Shown: one piece after another, positions 42,420 to 51,731 of the stretch
Layout: each line of letters opens with the position of its first letter
Position numbering within the stretch: the first letter of the stretch is position 1
From: Variovorax sp. JS1663
GTDB lineage: Bacteria > Pseudomonadota > Gammaproteobacteria > Burkholderiales > Burkholderiaceae_C
NCBI RefSeq assembly: GCF_002157355.1
Contig: NZ_LYMK01000041.1
Location: 1-63,311 of the forward strand
Direction of reading: 5' to 3'
Length of the DNA stretch: 63,311 nt
Position numbers and translations under genes: made by a program
Notes under the pieces: generated by a model
Told to the model about the DNA's origin: nothing
The model's input: only the letters and a program-made list of their open reading frames with translations
Databases searched by the model: none

Positions 42420-44392
42420 GAAAGAGCCCCCTGCCCCTCTATCCAGCTCTGGAACATCAGGACTGTCCACAGCTGACGCGCCCAGTTGCGCTGTCCGCTC
42501 GTATGCTCCGCCCACTTGCGACGGATCGGCGCGGGATGGAAGTAACCCTGCCGCAAAAGCCGCGGCTCGGCCAGCAGTTCCTCGGCCCAGCCTCGCAGCG
42601 GCCCGCGCAGCCATTCGCCCAGGGGAATGCCGAATCCCATCTTCGGCCGCTCGATCAACTCGCGTGGCACGTACCTGTGCAAAACCTCCCGAAGAATCCA
42701 CTTGCTCACGCCTGCGCGCTTCTTGTAGCCCAATGGCAGGCTCCAGGCGAACTCCACCACGCGGTGGTCGAGCATGGGGACACGGGTCTCCAGGCTGCAG
42801 TCCATGGCCGCGCGATCCACCTTGCACAGGATGTCGTCCGGCAGATAGCTCTGCATATCCAGCGCCATCAGCCGGTGGACGAACGAGCCGCCGGTGGGCT
42901 GCCGGGCCGCATCGGTCAGGATGGTCAGCGGCTCGATGCCGTCAATCACAACCGCGGCCGGATCCGGCCATGCACTCACCAGCAGGCGGTAGAGTTCCAT
43001 CTCTCCGGCCGCCGCCAGGATGCCGGCGCCCTTGTGAAGGGTATCGCCCCAGTTCCTCGCCTGCTGGCGGGCCGGCAGCAAGCGCTGCGCCGGCTTCAGC
43101 AAGCGATTCCATGCCGACGGAGACAGCGCGACCAGGCTCGCAGCGGCCAGCCGCCGCATGCTTCGCGGCATCTGCGCGATGCGGCGCCACAGCCGGTGCG
43201 CGAGCCAGTAGCGCTGATAGCCGCCGAACAGCTCGTCTCCCCCATCGCCGCTCAACGACACAGTGACATGGCCCCGCGCCAACTGGCTGACGAGGTAAGT
43301 CGGGATCTGCGAACTGTCGGCGAACGGCTCGCAATAGATGCGGGGCAGCGCGGGGATGACCGCCAGCGCGTGGTGGTGGGACATGTACAGCTCGGTGTGC
43401 GCCGTTCCCAAATGCCTCGCCACGGCCCGGGCATGCACGGCTTCGTCGTAACCCGCTTCCTCGAAGCCGATGGTGAAGGTCCTGACCGGCGGTGCGCCCC
43501 GCTCCTTCGCGAGCGCCTGCATCAGGGCAACCACAGTGCTGCTGTCCACGCCGCCCGACAACAGCGCGCCGAGGGGCACGTCGGCCATCAATTGGCCGGC
43601 GATGGCCTGCCTCAACAGCGCGTCCAGGGCATCCACCGCCTGCGCCGGCGTGCCGGCGAAAGTCTGCGCCAGCCCCTGCTCGACCACCGTCTTGCCGCTC
43701 CAGTAGTCGCTGACGCGGGGCGTGCGGTCATGCAGGCCTATCGTGAGCAGATGGCCGGGCGGCAACTTGGCGATGCCCTGACGGATGCTATAGGGCGCAG
43801 GAACGCAGCTGTGCCGCATGAAGAGCGCCAACGCATGGCGGCAGACCGGCGCGTCAAAGGCTGGATGCGCCTGTAGGGCCTTGAGCTCGGAACCGAAGAG
43901 AAAGGCGGCGTCTTCACCCACGCCCTGCCAGCCGTAGTACAGCGGCTTCTCTCCGAGGCGATCCCGCCCAAGCGTCAGCACGCGCTCTTGTCTGTCCCAG
44001 GCCGCGAAAGCGAACATGCCAACACACTTCCCGAGCATCTTCTCGATGCCCCAGGCATCGAAGCCTGCCAGGAGGGTCTCGGTATCCGAACGGCCGCGCC
44101 AGCCTGTCGCACCATGGGCCTGCAGTTCGCGGCGCAGTTCCAGGTGGTTGTAGATCTCGCCATTGAATGCCAGCACATAGCGTCCGCCGCCGGAGGCCAT
44201 GGGCTGATGGCCGGCATCCGACAGGTCCACGATGGCAAGGCGGCGGTGACCCAGGGCTGCACCGGCCTGCGCATCCAGCCAGTAACCCGCGTCGTCTGGC
44301 CCGCGCCTGGCGATGGCATTGGCCATGTCGCGCAGCACGGGCTCGCCCCAGTGGGCTGCCCGGGCCGAAAGAAATCCGACGAAACCGCACAT
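42416..44392 (-). CDS. asnB: Asparagine synthase-type glutamine amidotransferase
   Basis: 658 residues. N-terminal class II glutaminase (MCGFVGF, Cys2 nucleophile; YVLAFNGEIYNHLELR ~72-87) and C-terminal synthetase domain with ATP motif GALLSGGVDSSTVVALMQ (~258-275). The C-terminal half continues with SGDGGDELFGGYQRYW. It makes amides from carboxylates using glutamine and ATP. Inside a polysaccharide operon such proteins are thought to amidate uronic acids of the polymer, more likely here than asparagine synthesis. RBS GGAAAGAG precedes the ATG. Confidence 0.92.
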   Translation of the reverse strand: MCGFVGFLSARAAHWGEPVLRDMANAIARRGPDDAGYWLDAQAGAALGHRRLAIVDLSDAGHQPMASGGGRYVLAFNGEIYNHLELRRELQAHGATGWRGRSDTETLLAGFDAWGIEKMLGKCVGMFAFAAWDRQERVLTLGRDRLGEKPLYYGWQGVGEDAAFLFGSELKALQAHPAFDAPVCRHALALFMRHSCVPAPYSIRQGIAKLPPGHLLTIGLHDRTPRVSDYWSGKTVVEQGLAQTFAGTPAQAVDALDALLRQAIAGQLMADVPLGALLSGGVDSSTVVALMQALAKERGAPPVRTFTIGFEEAGYDEAVHARAVARHLGTAHTELYMSHHHALAVIPALPRIYCEPFADSSQIPTYLVSQLARGHVTVSLSGDGGDELFGGYQRYWLAHRLWRRIAQMPRSMRRLAAASLVALSPSAWNRLLKPAQRLLPARQQARNWGDTLHKGAGILAAAGEMELYRLLVSAWPDPAAVVIDGIEPLTILTDAARQPTGGSFVHRLMALDMQSYLPDDILCKVDRAAMDCSLETRVPMLDHRVVEFAWSLPLGYKKRAGVSKWILREVLHRYVPRELIERPKMGFGIPLGEWLRGPLRGWAEELLAEPRLLRQGYFHPAPIRRKWAEHTSGQRNWARQLWTVLMFQSWIEGQGALS

Positions 44393-44414
44393 GGCTTGCT
44401 CTTTCCTCCCGGCC

Positions 44415-45569
44415 TCAATGCCGGCTCTTCAGTACGTCGAGGTATATCGCCTCGAAGCGATCGCGCGTGCGCGCCATCGTGAACTCTGCGGCGATGCGGG
44501 CATGCGCGCGTGCGCCCAGCGCGTCCCGCTCGGCGGCCGACATGCGAAGCAAGCGCGCCATGCCGGCCGCGAGCGCTGCCGCGTCTTCCCTCGGAACCAC
44601 GACGCCGCATTCGCCCAGCAGGTGGGCGGCGTCGCCGGCATCCGTCACCACGCAGGCCCTGCGCATGGCCATCGCTTCGCCAACGACGTTCGGAAAGCCC
44701 TCGGTGCGCGACGGCAGGCAGAAGACATCCAGAGCGGCCAGGCAGGCCGGCACGTCTTCCCGCTGGCCGAGCAGCCGGAAGCGATCGCCGTGGCCCGTCT
44801 CGTCGATCCAGCGCCTCAACGTCCTGTTGTCGTCGTCGCAACCGCGACCCACCATCAGAAAGCGGGCCTCCGGATGTGCGCGCGCAAGCAGTCCGGCAGC
44901 GCGAACGAAGTTGCGTGGATCCTTGCTTTCGTGAAAGCGTCCCACGGTACCGACGACCAGGGCGTCCCGCTCCAGGCCGGCCCTGGCACGTACCGCCGCT
45001 GCCTGTGCAGATGTTGCCTGCAGGCGCGCCAGATCGAAGCCGTTGGGCACGACCACCATCCGACGTCTGTCGTATCCCAACGCCACGTGCCGGCGGCGCG
45101 ACGCCTCGGCCGCACAGACAGTGACGCACGGCACCCGTCTCGACAGCCGGGCACACAGCCAGCGCACCATCGCCGTGGCACGCGCGCCACCAGCAGCGAC
45201 CTCGGTCGTTCGAATGCCCCAGATGATGCTCTGCCTGCCGGCGAGGCGTGCCGCCAGGCCGCCAAGCAGGTCGGCGTGATACATCCAGGTCTGCACGATG
45301 TCGGGACGTGCCTTCCGGATCATCCGTGTCAACGTGAACATCTTCGGGAGCACATCGAGCGCGCCCCGCAACCCGAGCGCTTCGACCTCGACGCCCTGCG
45401 CCCTGAGCTCGGCACCCACCGGTCCCGGCGTGGTCAGCACGATGACACTGTGGCGATAGCGGGCGTCCTGGGCGTATGCCTGGATCAGCCGCTTGAGCAT
45501 GAGCTCCGCCCCCCCGATATCCAGGCCCACGATGACGTGGACGATGCGTGTCGTGCATTCGCCTCTCAC
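44415..45569 (-). CDS. Glycosyltransferase family 4 protein
   Basis: 384 residues from a GTG that overlaps the preceding stop (GTGA); no ATG lies nearby in frame. GT-B fold: N-terminal VIVGLDIGGAELMLKRLIQ and QTWMYHADLLGGLAARL, then VVVPNGFDLARL (~187), VGTVGRFHESKDPRNFVRAA (~217) and PSRTEGFPNVVGEAMAMRRACVVTD (starting ~301). Adds one residue of the repeat unit; donor and acceptor unknown. Precedes asnB by 22 bases. Confidence 0.88.
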   Translation of the reverse strand: MRGECTTRIVHVIVGLDIGGAELMLKRLIQAYAQDARYRHSVIVLTTPGPVGAELRAQGVEVEALGLRGALDVLPKMFTLTRMIRKARPDIVQTWMYHADLLGGLAARLAGRQSIIWGIRTTEVAAGGARATAMVRWLCARLSRRVPCVTVCAAEASRRRHVALGYDRRRMVVVPNGFDLARLQATSAQAAAVRARAGLERDALVVGTVGRFHESKDPRNFVRAAGLLARAHPEARFLMVGRGCDDDNRTLRRWIDETGHGDRFRLLGQREDVPACLAALDVFCLPSRTEGFPNVVGEAMAMRRACVVTDAGDAAHLLGECGVVVPREDAAALAAGMARLLRMSAAERDALGARAHARIAAEFTMARTRDRFEAIYLDVLKSRH

Positions 45570-46588
45570 GCCACGCTCCTCAATAGCCGGGCCAACCGGG
45601 GCGCCACCGTGTTCTGCGCATAGTGCGTCTCGACGATCCGACGGCCGAGGCGACCCATGCGGACCGCCATGGCATCGTCGAGCAGCAGGAAGGACATGGC
45701 ATCCACCCATTCGTCGGTCGTACTGGCCGGCAGGCCGCAGGGCCCCTGCGCCAGGACCTCGGCATTCATGCCGACCGGCGACACCACCACCGGAAGGCCG
45801 ACAGCCATGTAAGTCAGCATCTTGAAGCTGCACTTGCCACGCGCCCAGAGACTGTCCTCCAGCGGCATGAGCCCCACCGTGAATTCATGCAGCACCGCCA
45901 CTTCCCGCTCGGGCGTCCAGCGCTCGTAAAGGACCTGACCGGGGGGCAGAAGCCTGAATTCGGGCTGCCTGTCTGACACCACCTTAAACACCGCGTCGGG
46001 CACGCTCTTCAACAACTTCAGCAGCGCGGGCTCGATGTCATGGAGATACCTGAAATTCGACGAGGTACCGGACCACCCGATCACTGGTCGCGAGGGGAGG
46101 GGCGCCGCTCGCAGCGTGAAACGCGCCGTGTCGACGGCAGTAGGAAGGACTTCCACGCGGCCATGCCGGGAAAAATGTTCCGCGAGGAAGGCATTGCCGC
46201 AGAGGGTCATCGCGGCGGAACGCGCGATGCGATCCGCACTGCCGCCCCGGGGGCCGAGGAAGATCGCGTCGTCCACGTCGAAGACGAAAGGTCGCCGCAG
46301 GAGAGGTTCCCACGTGCGGAGGGTCGCTATCAGCGGGCGCTGGAGGAAGCGCAGGTCGTGGCGATTCGAACGCAGGACGCGAGCGAAATTCTCGGCAAGC
46401 GACCCGGCCAACCATAACGGCCGCAAGCCCCGCGCGCCCGGCGCAAAAGCACCCGCCCGGCTCGGAATCTCGGACGCATCCAGGCCGGAACGCCTCAACT
46501 CGCCGACATATTGCTGCCAGCGAAATCTGGCGCTGGGAACCCCCGCGCCCGGCGTCAGAGCCAGAACGCTAAGTCTTCCGGAAGACAA
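45566..46588 (-). CDS. Glycosyltransferase (GT-B, family 1/4-like)
   Basis: 340 residues. The start is TTG at 46588, supported by AGGAG seven bases upstream; this overlaps the wzy gene by 20 bases. Features: RFRWQQYVGELRRSG near residue 22, FVFDVDDAIF (~101) and VIGWSGTSSNFRYL (~169) typical of this GT subgroup, then PLEDSLWARGKCSFKMLTYMAVGLPVV (starting ~245). Substrates unknown. Overlaps the next glycosyltransferase by four bases. Confidence 0.83.
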   Translation of the reverse strand: MSSGRLSVLALTPGAGVPSARFRWQQYVGELRRSGLDASEIPSRAGAFAPGARGLRPLWLAGSLAENFARVLRSNRHDLRFLQRPLIATLRTWEPLLRRPFVFDVDDAIFLGPRGGSADRIARSAAMTLCGNAFLAEHFSRHGRVEVLPTAVDTARFTLRAAPLPSRPVIGWSGTSSNFRYLHDIEPALLKLLKSVPDAVFKVVSDRQPEFRLLPPGQVLYERWTPEREVAVLHEFTVGLMPLEDSLWARGKCSFKMLTYMAVGLPVVVSPVGMNAEVLAQGPCGLPASTTDEWVDAMSFLLLDDAMAVRMGRLGRRIVETHYAQNTVAPRLARLLRSVA

Positions 46589-47783
46589 GATTCGCTCCTG
46601 TGACGATGAAAAGCAATTTCAGAAAAAAATAAGCATTGGCGCCGAACATGTCGGAAAAAACAGAGAGCAGGGCAGCCGAAAACAAAAACCCTCCCATCAA
46701 CAGATGAAGAATCCCGTTATCTCTACGGGCATGATGAAACCCTGCCCAGCAGCCATACAAAAACATGATCAAGACAATCCCAAACCATCCGTATTTCGGG
46801 TAAATCGAGAAGAAAATGGAATAAACATTTCCAAGATCACCCCGCACCGAAAAAGCCATGAAATCCTGATGCAATGGAGGCCTGACGCACAGATTGAATT
46901 TCTCGAGTACATGACAAGGAAAAATCAATGCATCCCAAGTTGGGTTGATTCTTGATGGATCCTCGAAGTATCTGGAAAAAAGAATTGGGCCTTGCAGCAG
47001 ATAATCGAAAAACCCCTTTGCCGACTGCGCAAAAACTTCCAGCCAAGCATCATCGATACCGGCATCTATCTTTCCGACCAGCAGATTTCCCACGACCAGA
47101 ACGGCCACAAATGCCAAGGCAAACACTGTTCCAGCCCGGAATGACATCCTTCCGCCCAAGGAAAAGTAGATATAGGCCAGCGCCAGAATCAGGAAAACCA
47201 GGTTGCTTCTGCCATTGACAAAAATAATCAGAAGAACCCAAGGAGCCGATAGAGACAACAGTACCCAGAACCAGATCTTCTTCCGCATCCATCCCGTCAT
47301 CAGCATCGGCACAAACAGCAGGCCGACAAGCAAATAATTGCCCACGACAGGTCCGACTGATTCTTCACCGCTCACGGCACTCGATCTCAGATAGTAGGCG
47401 GCGGCCCATATGTCCTTGGATCCACTCACCATCTCCTCGATTTCTCTCCAGGAAAGGGGCAGCATCACTGCGTGAAGAGCGACACAGGCCCAAGCGATCT
47501 TTTTGTAGTTCAAAGCATCGGCGCCAATCTCTTTCGGTGATACGCGCATTGATCCAGCGACCAGAGCTCCGATCGCAAAACAGAAGGCACCCACGACAAA
47601 AACCAGGAAGGCGGCAGCCGACAACTGGAAATATCCGAATGGGGCAGCCAGCCCGAGCAAGATAATGGCCGCGCCCCAGACTGCCGGAAACACGATGGCT
47701 GGATGAAGAACGTCCCCGCGCAGACCAAGACAGGCAGTAGCCGCCAATACCAGGAGCCCCCCGATGAAAAGACTTGCCAGCAC
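46569..47783 (-). CDS. wzy: Oligosaccharide repeat-unit polymerase (Wzy-like)
   Basis: 404 residues, strongly hydrophobic with about 10-12 membrane segments and a larger loop in the second half (~265-330). Sequence elements such as DVLHPAIVFPAVWG near the N-terminus and IFVNGRSNLVFLILALAY in the middle fit the oligosaccharide repeat-unit polymerase family. Wzy sequences are very variable, so the call leans on membrane layout and on the adjacent flippase. The start is GTG at 47783. The DNA is clearly AT-richer than its neighbours, as is common for wzy genes acquired by exchange. Confidence 0.75.
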   Translation of the reverse strand: MLASLFIGGLLVLAATACLGLRGDVLHPAIVFPAVWGAAIILLGLAAPFGYFQLSAAAFLVFVVGAFCFAIGALVAGSMRVSPKEIGADALNYKKIAWACVALHAVMLPLSWREIEEMVSGSKDIWAAAYYLRSSAVSGEESVGPVVGNYLLVGLLFVPMLMTGWMRKKIWFWVLLSLSAPWVLLIIFVNGRSNLVFLILALAYIYFSLGGRMSFRAGTVFALAFVAVLVVGNLLVGKIDAGIDDAWLEVFAQSAKGFFDYLLQGPILFSRYFEDPSRINPTWDALIFPCHVLEKFNLCVRPPLHQDFMAFSVRGDLGNVYSIFFSIYPKYGWFGIVLIMFLYGCWAGFHHARRDNGILHLLMGGFLFSAALLSVFSDMFGANAYFFLKLLFIVTGANLVFRKT

Positions 47784-47796
47784 AGGCCGCCGCCGA

Positions 47797-49233
47797 TCAG
47801 AGCGCGCTTCTGCGCAGGACGCGGACCCGCTGCATCAGAAGGGAGCGAGCGCCCGCAAGGTCAATGGCGATCACGACCGCGGAAAAAGCGACCCCTCCCA
47901 TCACTGCGCGAAGGAGCAGATCCAGCAGCGCATGGCCGCTGGCCACCGGCGGGAGGGCGCAGCCGAGGGCCATCGCACCGAGCGCCAGCACCATGCCGAG
48001 CAGATCGCCCGATGAAGTCGGGTACACGCCCAGTCGCCTGCCGAGGAACCAGCTCACCGTCGTGCCCAGCAGGTACGCCGCCGTAGTCGACATGGCCGCG
48101 CCACGCGCACCGAACATCGGTATCAGGACGAGGTTCAACGAAAAATTGCTGCCTGCCATCACGGTCGTGACCCCCAACTGGACACGGGTCGTCTTGGCGA
48201 GTTGAAAGGCGATGTCCAGGAAGTAGCTTCTGAAGCATCCGAATCCGATAGCCAGGGCAATCCACGGGATCAGTCCTGCGGCTTCCTTCTGTATGGCCGC
48301 GCCCAGAACGAGCCGCGATATCTCCGGAGCAAGCCCAATGAAGCCCCCCACGATCAAGGGCATCCCCGTCACCATGGCGCGAGACAACGGCAACATGGCT
48401 GCACGGGCGGCCAAGGTACCGCCACTTTCCCATGCCATCGTGATGCGCGAGTAGCTTGAGAGAAAGAGCACATTCAGCAAGGCGCCCACTGTCTGCTGCG
48501 TGAGATCGTAGGACGCCGCATAAGCCGCCACCGAGGCTGCACCGAACCACCAGCCGATCATGAAGCGGCCCGACATATCCAGCACCATGATCGTCAGATA
48601 GGTCAAGGTGAGCGGCAAACCGTAGACGACCATCTGGCGGCGCAGTGAAGCGTCGCCGTGTCGTGTTCCACACTGGAGGCGCCCCCCCAGGCACAGAACG
48701 GTGACGATCGCCGCCAGCGCAACACCGAGTACGGCCCCGGTGCCGGCCAGTCCCAGTTGCACCATGAGCACTGAAAAAACCAGTGCGAGGGCTCCGCGGA
48801 GTCCCGTCAGGAGCCCATAGCGGCGAACCTGGCCGCGGGCATTGGCGACCTGCAACGCCAGGCTGAAAAGCCCCATCCCGACCGCCCCGATGCCGACGCC
48901 CAGCGTGAGCAGAGGAGCGAGCCTGGCCGACGGAGTCCACACCAAAAGCACTGTCAACACGAGCATCAGCGCGGAGGCAACGCACAGCAGGAGCCGATAC
49001 GCCTCACCCAGCAACGCCTCGGGGTCGTCCCGGTGAGCGGCGTAGAAGCGCGAAACGGAAACCGCGATCCATTGAAAGAAGACGGATGCGGCGATTCCTA
49101 TCGCCGCGGCTCCCAATGCATAGAGCCCGTACTCCTCTGCCGTGAGGGTGCGCGTCAATGCATAGATCGCCCCCAGCGACAACACGCCGTTGACGAAGCG
49201 GACAACCAAGTAGACGAAGGAATCCTTGAACAC
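47797..49233 (-). CDS. wzx: Polysaccharide repeat-unit flippase (Wzx-like, MATE/MOP superfamily)
   Basis: 478 residues with 12-14 predicted membrane segments. N-terminal FVYLVVRFVNGVLSLGAIYALTRTL and AEEYGLYAL are typical of polysaccharide-type MOP flippases. It should move undecaprenyl-linked repeat units across the inner membrane for Wzy. Start is GTG at 49233, four bases after the tviC stop; the ribosome binding site is weak. An Arg-rich C-terminus follows the last helix. Confidence 0.85.
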   Translation of the reverse strand: MFKDSFVYLVVRFVNGVLSLGAIYALTRTLTAEEYGLYALGAAAIGIAASVFFQWIAVSVSRFYAAHRDDPEALLGEAYRLLLCVASALMLVLTVLLVWTPSARLAPLLTLGVGIGAVGMGLFSLALQVANARGQVRRYGLLTGLRGALALVFSVLMVQLGLAGTGAVLGVALAAIVTVLCLGGRLQCGTRHGDASLRRQMVVYGLPLTLTYLTIMVLDMSGRFMIGWWFGAASVAAYAASYDLTQQTVGALLNVLFLSSYSRITMAWESGGTLAARAAMLPLSRAMVTGMPLIVGGFIGLAPEISRLVLGAAIQKEAAGLIPWIALAIGFGCFRSYFLDIAFQLAKTTRVQLGVTTVMAGSNFSLNLVLIPMFGARGAAMSTTAAYLLGTTVSWFLGRRLGVYPTSSGDLLGMVLALGAMALGCALPPVASGHALLDLLLRAVMGGVAFSAVVIAIDLAGARSLLMQRVRVLRRSAL

Positions 49234-49237
49234 CGGG

Positions 49238-50290
49238 CTAACTCGGTTTCTTCAAGTGGTTCATGTACCACGCTACCGCGGCGGGTATGCCCTGGACGAT
49301 ATCGTGCGTCGGCCTGTAGCCGAGCAGCTTCCGGGCTTTAGAAATATCGGCCTGGCTGTGGCGCACGTCGCCCGCACGGAAGTTCCGGTAGATCGGTGCG
49401 CCGGCCACGACGCCATGCGCGGCCAAGCTGCCGCGCAGCAGATCGAACAATGCATTGAGCGTGGTGCGGCCGCTCACCGCCACGTTGTAGACCTGGCTTC
49501 GTGCTTCCGGATCATCGGTCGTCGCCGCCAGCAGATTGGCTTGCACGGCATTCGCCACGTAGCAGAAGTCCCGGCTGCTTTCCCCGTCGCCATTGATGTA
49601 AACCGGCTCGCCGCGCGCCATCGCCGCGGTCCATCGGGGGATCACGGCGGCGTAGGCCCCTTCGGGATCCTGGCGTTTGCCGAAGACATTGAAGTAGCGC
49701 AGGCCCACGGCCTTGAATCCATAGCACCGGTCGAAGACTTCGGCGTACAGCTCGTTCACGTACTTCGTGATCGCGTAAGGACTCAAGGGTCTGCCGATGA
49801 CGTCCTCCACCTTCGGCAGCGCCGGATGGTCGCCATAGGTGCTGCTGCTTGCAGCGTAGACGAAGCTCTTGACCTCGGCCTGCCGCGCGGCCTCCAGCAT
49901 GTTGAGAAAGCCGGCGACATTGACGTCGTTGCTGACGACCGGATCAGCCAGGCTGCGAGGGACGCTGCCCAGCGCGGCCTGATGCAGAACATGGTCCACG
50001 CCCTCGCACGCGGCCCGGCAGACTGCCAAGTCACGGATGTCGCCTTCGAGAAGGCTGAAACCGGCCCACTGCTGCGGACGGACGGCTGCTCGCACATCCT
50101 CCAGGTTGCGCCTGTGGCCGGTCGCGAAGTTGTCCAAACCCACCACGCGCTGGCCGAGCTTCAACAGGGTCTCCAGCAAGTTGCTGCCGATGAAGCCGGC
50201 CACGCCGCTGACAAGCCAGGTCCGCGGCTCCCTCACCAGGCGCCCTTGAAGAATGTCGTACGCAGTGAGCGCGACAGCGTCGTTCGTCAT
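49238..50290 (-). CDS. tviC: UDP-sugar C4-epimerase, TviC/WbpP-like
   Basis: 350 residues, extended SDR. An N-terminal extension of about 23 residues precedes TWLVSGVAGFIGSNLLETLL (~24-43), as in the Vi-antigen enzyme TviC. Catalytic YAITKYVNE (YxxxK, ~185) and IPRWTAAMARGEPVYINGDGESSRDF are characteristic of the UDP-GlcNAc(A) epimerases. It probably converts UDP-GlcNAcA, made by the TviB homologue encoded 15 bases upstream, to UDP-GalNAcA. Confidence 0.88.
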   Translation of the reverse strand: MTNDAVALTAYDILQGRLVREPRTWLVSGVAGFIGSNLLETLLKLGQRVVGLDNFATGHRRNLEDVRAAVRPQQWAGFSLLEGDIRDLAVCRAACEGVDHVLHQAALGSVPRSLADPVVSNDVNVAGFLNMLEAARQAEVKSFVYAASSSTYGDHPALPKVEDVIGRPLSPYAITKYVNELYAEVFDRCYGFKAVGLRYFNVFGKRQDPEGAYAAVIPRWTAAMARGEPVYINGDGESSRDFCYVANAVQANLLAATTDDPEARSQVYNVAVSGRTTLNALFDLLRGSLAAHGVVAGAPIYRNFRAGDVRHSQADISKARKLLGYRPTHDIVQGIPAAVAWYMNHLKKPS

Positions 50291-50305
50291 GATCCTCGCG
50301 CCGCC

Positions 50306-51676
50306 TCAGAGTCGCCCGTCGGCAACGCCTGGAGGAAGGACGCCCTTCACGTCGAAAACGACAGCGCCGGGTTGCCCCAGGGCCCTGATGCCTTCGGCAC
50401 CCAGTGCCACGAACTGACGGTGGCTCACGGCCAGCACGATGGCAGCGTACTGGCCCGCGCCAGGCATCTCGCGCAGGCAGCGCAGGCCGTACTCGTGCTC
50501 AGCTTCGGCCGCATCGATCCACGGATCGAACACATCGACCTGCGTCTTGTAGCGCTGCAATGTACGAACGATATCGATCACTTTCGAATTACGCAGATCG
50601 GGGCAGTTCTCCTTGAAACTCAACCCCAGCACCAGGATCCTGCTGTTCAATACCGGCAGCCCCTTCTGCAGCATGAGCTTGATCGCTTCATCCGCCACAT
50701 GGGTGGCCATGTGGTCGTTGATGCGGCGGCCGGCCAGGATGACCTGCGGGTGATAGCCGACCTCTTCGGCCTTGTGTGTCAGGTAATACGGATCGACGCC
50801 GATGCAGTGCCCGCCGACCAGCCCCGGACGGAAAGGCAGGAAGTTCCACTTGGTGCCCGCGGCTTCCAGCACCTCGAGCGTGTCGATGCCGAGCCTGCGG
50901 AAAATAAGGCTGAGCTCGTTCATCAGCGCGATATTCAGGTCACGCTGGGTGTTTTCGATGACCTTGGCCGCTTCCGCGACCTTTATGCTGCTCGCCCTGT
51001 GCGTGCCCGCGACGACTATCTCGCTGTAGAGCCGGTCGACAAGATCCGCCACCTCCGGCGTGCTGCCACTGGTGATCTTCTTGATGGTCGACAGGCGACG
51101 CTCCTTGTCCCCGGGATTGATCCGCTCCGGGCTGTAACCGCAGAAGAAGTCCACATTGAATTTCTTGCCGGAGACCCGTTCGAGGACCGGCACGCAGATC
51201 TCTTCGGTCGCGCCCGGATAGACCGTCGACTCGTAGATGACGATCGCCCCGCGCCGGATGATGCGCCCCACCATCTCCGTCGCGGCGATCAGGGTACTCA
51301 TGTCGGGCCGGTTCGCCAGGTCCACGGGCGTCGGCACGGTGACGATGAAGACGCGACACTCTGCGATGTCCTTGACGCAGCTGCTGAAGCGAAGCCGTTC
51401 GGCCTTCTGCAGCTCTTCGGTGCCGACCTCCAGCGTCGCATCCTTGCCGGACTGCAGGTCCGCAACGCGCGACGTATCGATGTCGAATCCCACCACCGCG
51501 CGCCGCTTGCCGAGCTCCACGGCAAGAGGAAGGCCCACATAGCCGAGGCCGACGATCGCGATTGCATCATCATCCGCGATCGGCGCATGCATCCAATCCG
51601 CAGCGCCACCATTGGCGGCCAAACATTCGCCGCCAGCAGCATCCATCATCACCCCATCTCGTAGATGGCTCTTCAT
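50306..51676 (-). CDS. tviB: UDP-N-acetylglucosamine 6-dehydrogenase, TviB/WbpO-like
   Basis: 456 residues from the ATG at 51676 (GGAGG ten bases before it); a GTG at 51712 and ATGs at 51649/51646 are also possible. About 30 N-terminal residues precede the Rossmann motif IAIVGLGYVGLPLA. Middle domain has YESTVYPGATEE; the catalytic cysteine is in GLVGGHCIGVDPYYL; C-terminal domain LVLGLSFKENCPDLRNSK. The family oxidises UDP-GlcNAc or UDP-GalNAc to the uronic acid with 2 NAD+. Together with TviC it defines a Vi-like precursor route. Confidence 0.9.
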   Translation of the reverse strand: MKSHLRDGVMMDAAGGECLAANGGAADWMHAPIADDDAIAIVGLGYVGLPLAVELGKRRAVVGFDIDTSRVADLQSGKDATLEVGTEELQKAERLRFSSCVKDIAECRVFIVTVPTPVDLANRPDMSTLIAATEMVGRIIRRGAIVIYESTVYPGATEEICVPVLERVSGKKFNVDFFCGYSPERINPGDKERRLSTIKKITSGSTPEVADLVDRLYSEIVVAGTHRASSIKVAEAAKVIENTQRDLNIALMNELSLIFRRLGIDTLEVLEAAGTKWNFLPFRPGLVGGHCIGVDPYYLTHKAEEVGYHPQVILAGRRINDHMATHVADEAIKLMLQKGLPVLNSRILVLGLSFKENCPDLRNSKVIDIVRTLQRYKTQVDVFDPWIDAAEAEHEYGLRCLREMPGAGQYAAIVLAVSHRQFVALGAEGIRALGQPGAVVFDVKGVLPPGVADGRL

Positions 51677-51731
51677 TTGTTCATACCCTCCAGTAGGCTG
51701 CGTCACTCGCACAGGCGAAGATCACAACAAG

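Noticed and set aside
42418..43266. Pro/Ser/Arg-rich plus-strand frames inside asnB
   Set aside because: Antisense low-complexity frames without ribosome binding sites or family motifs.
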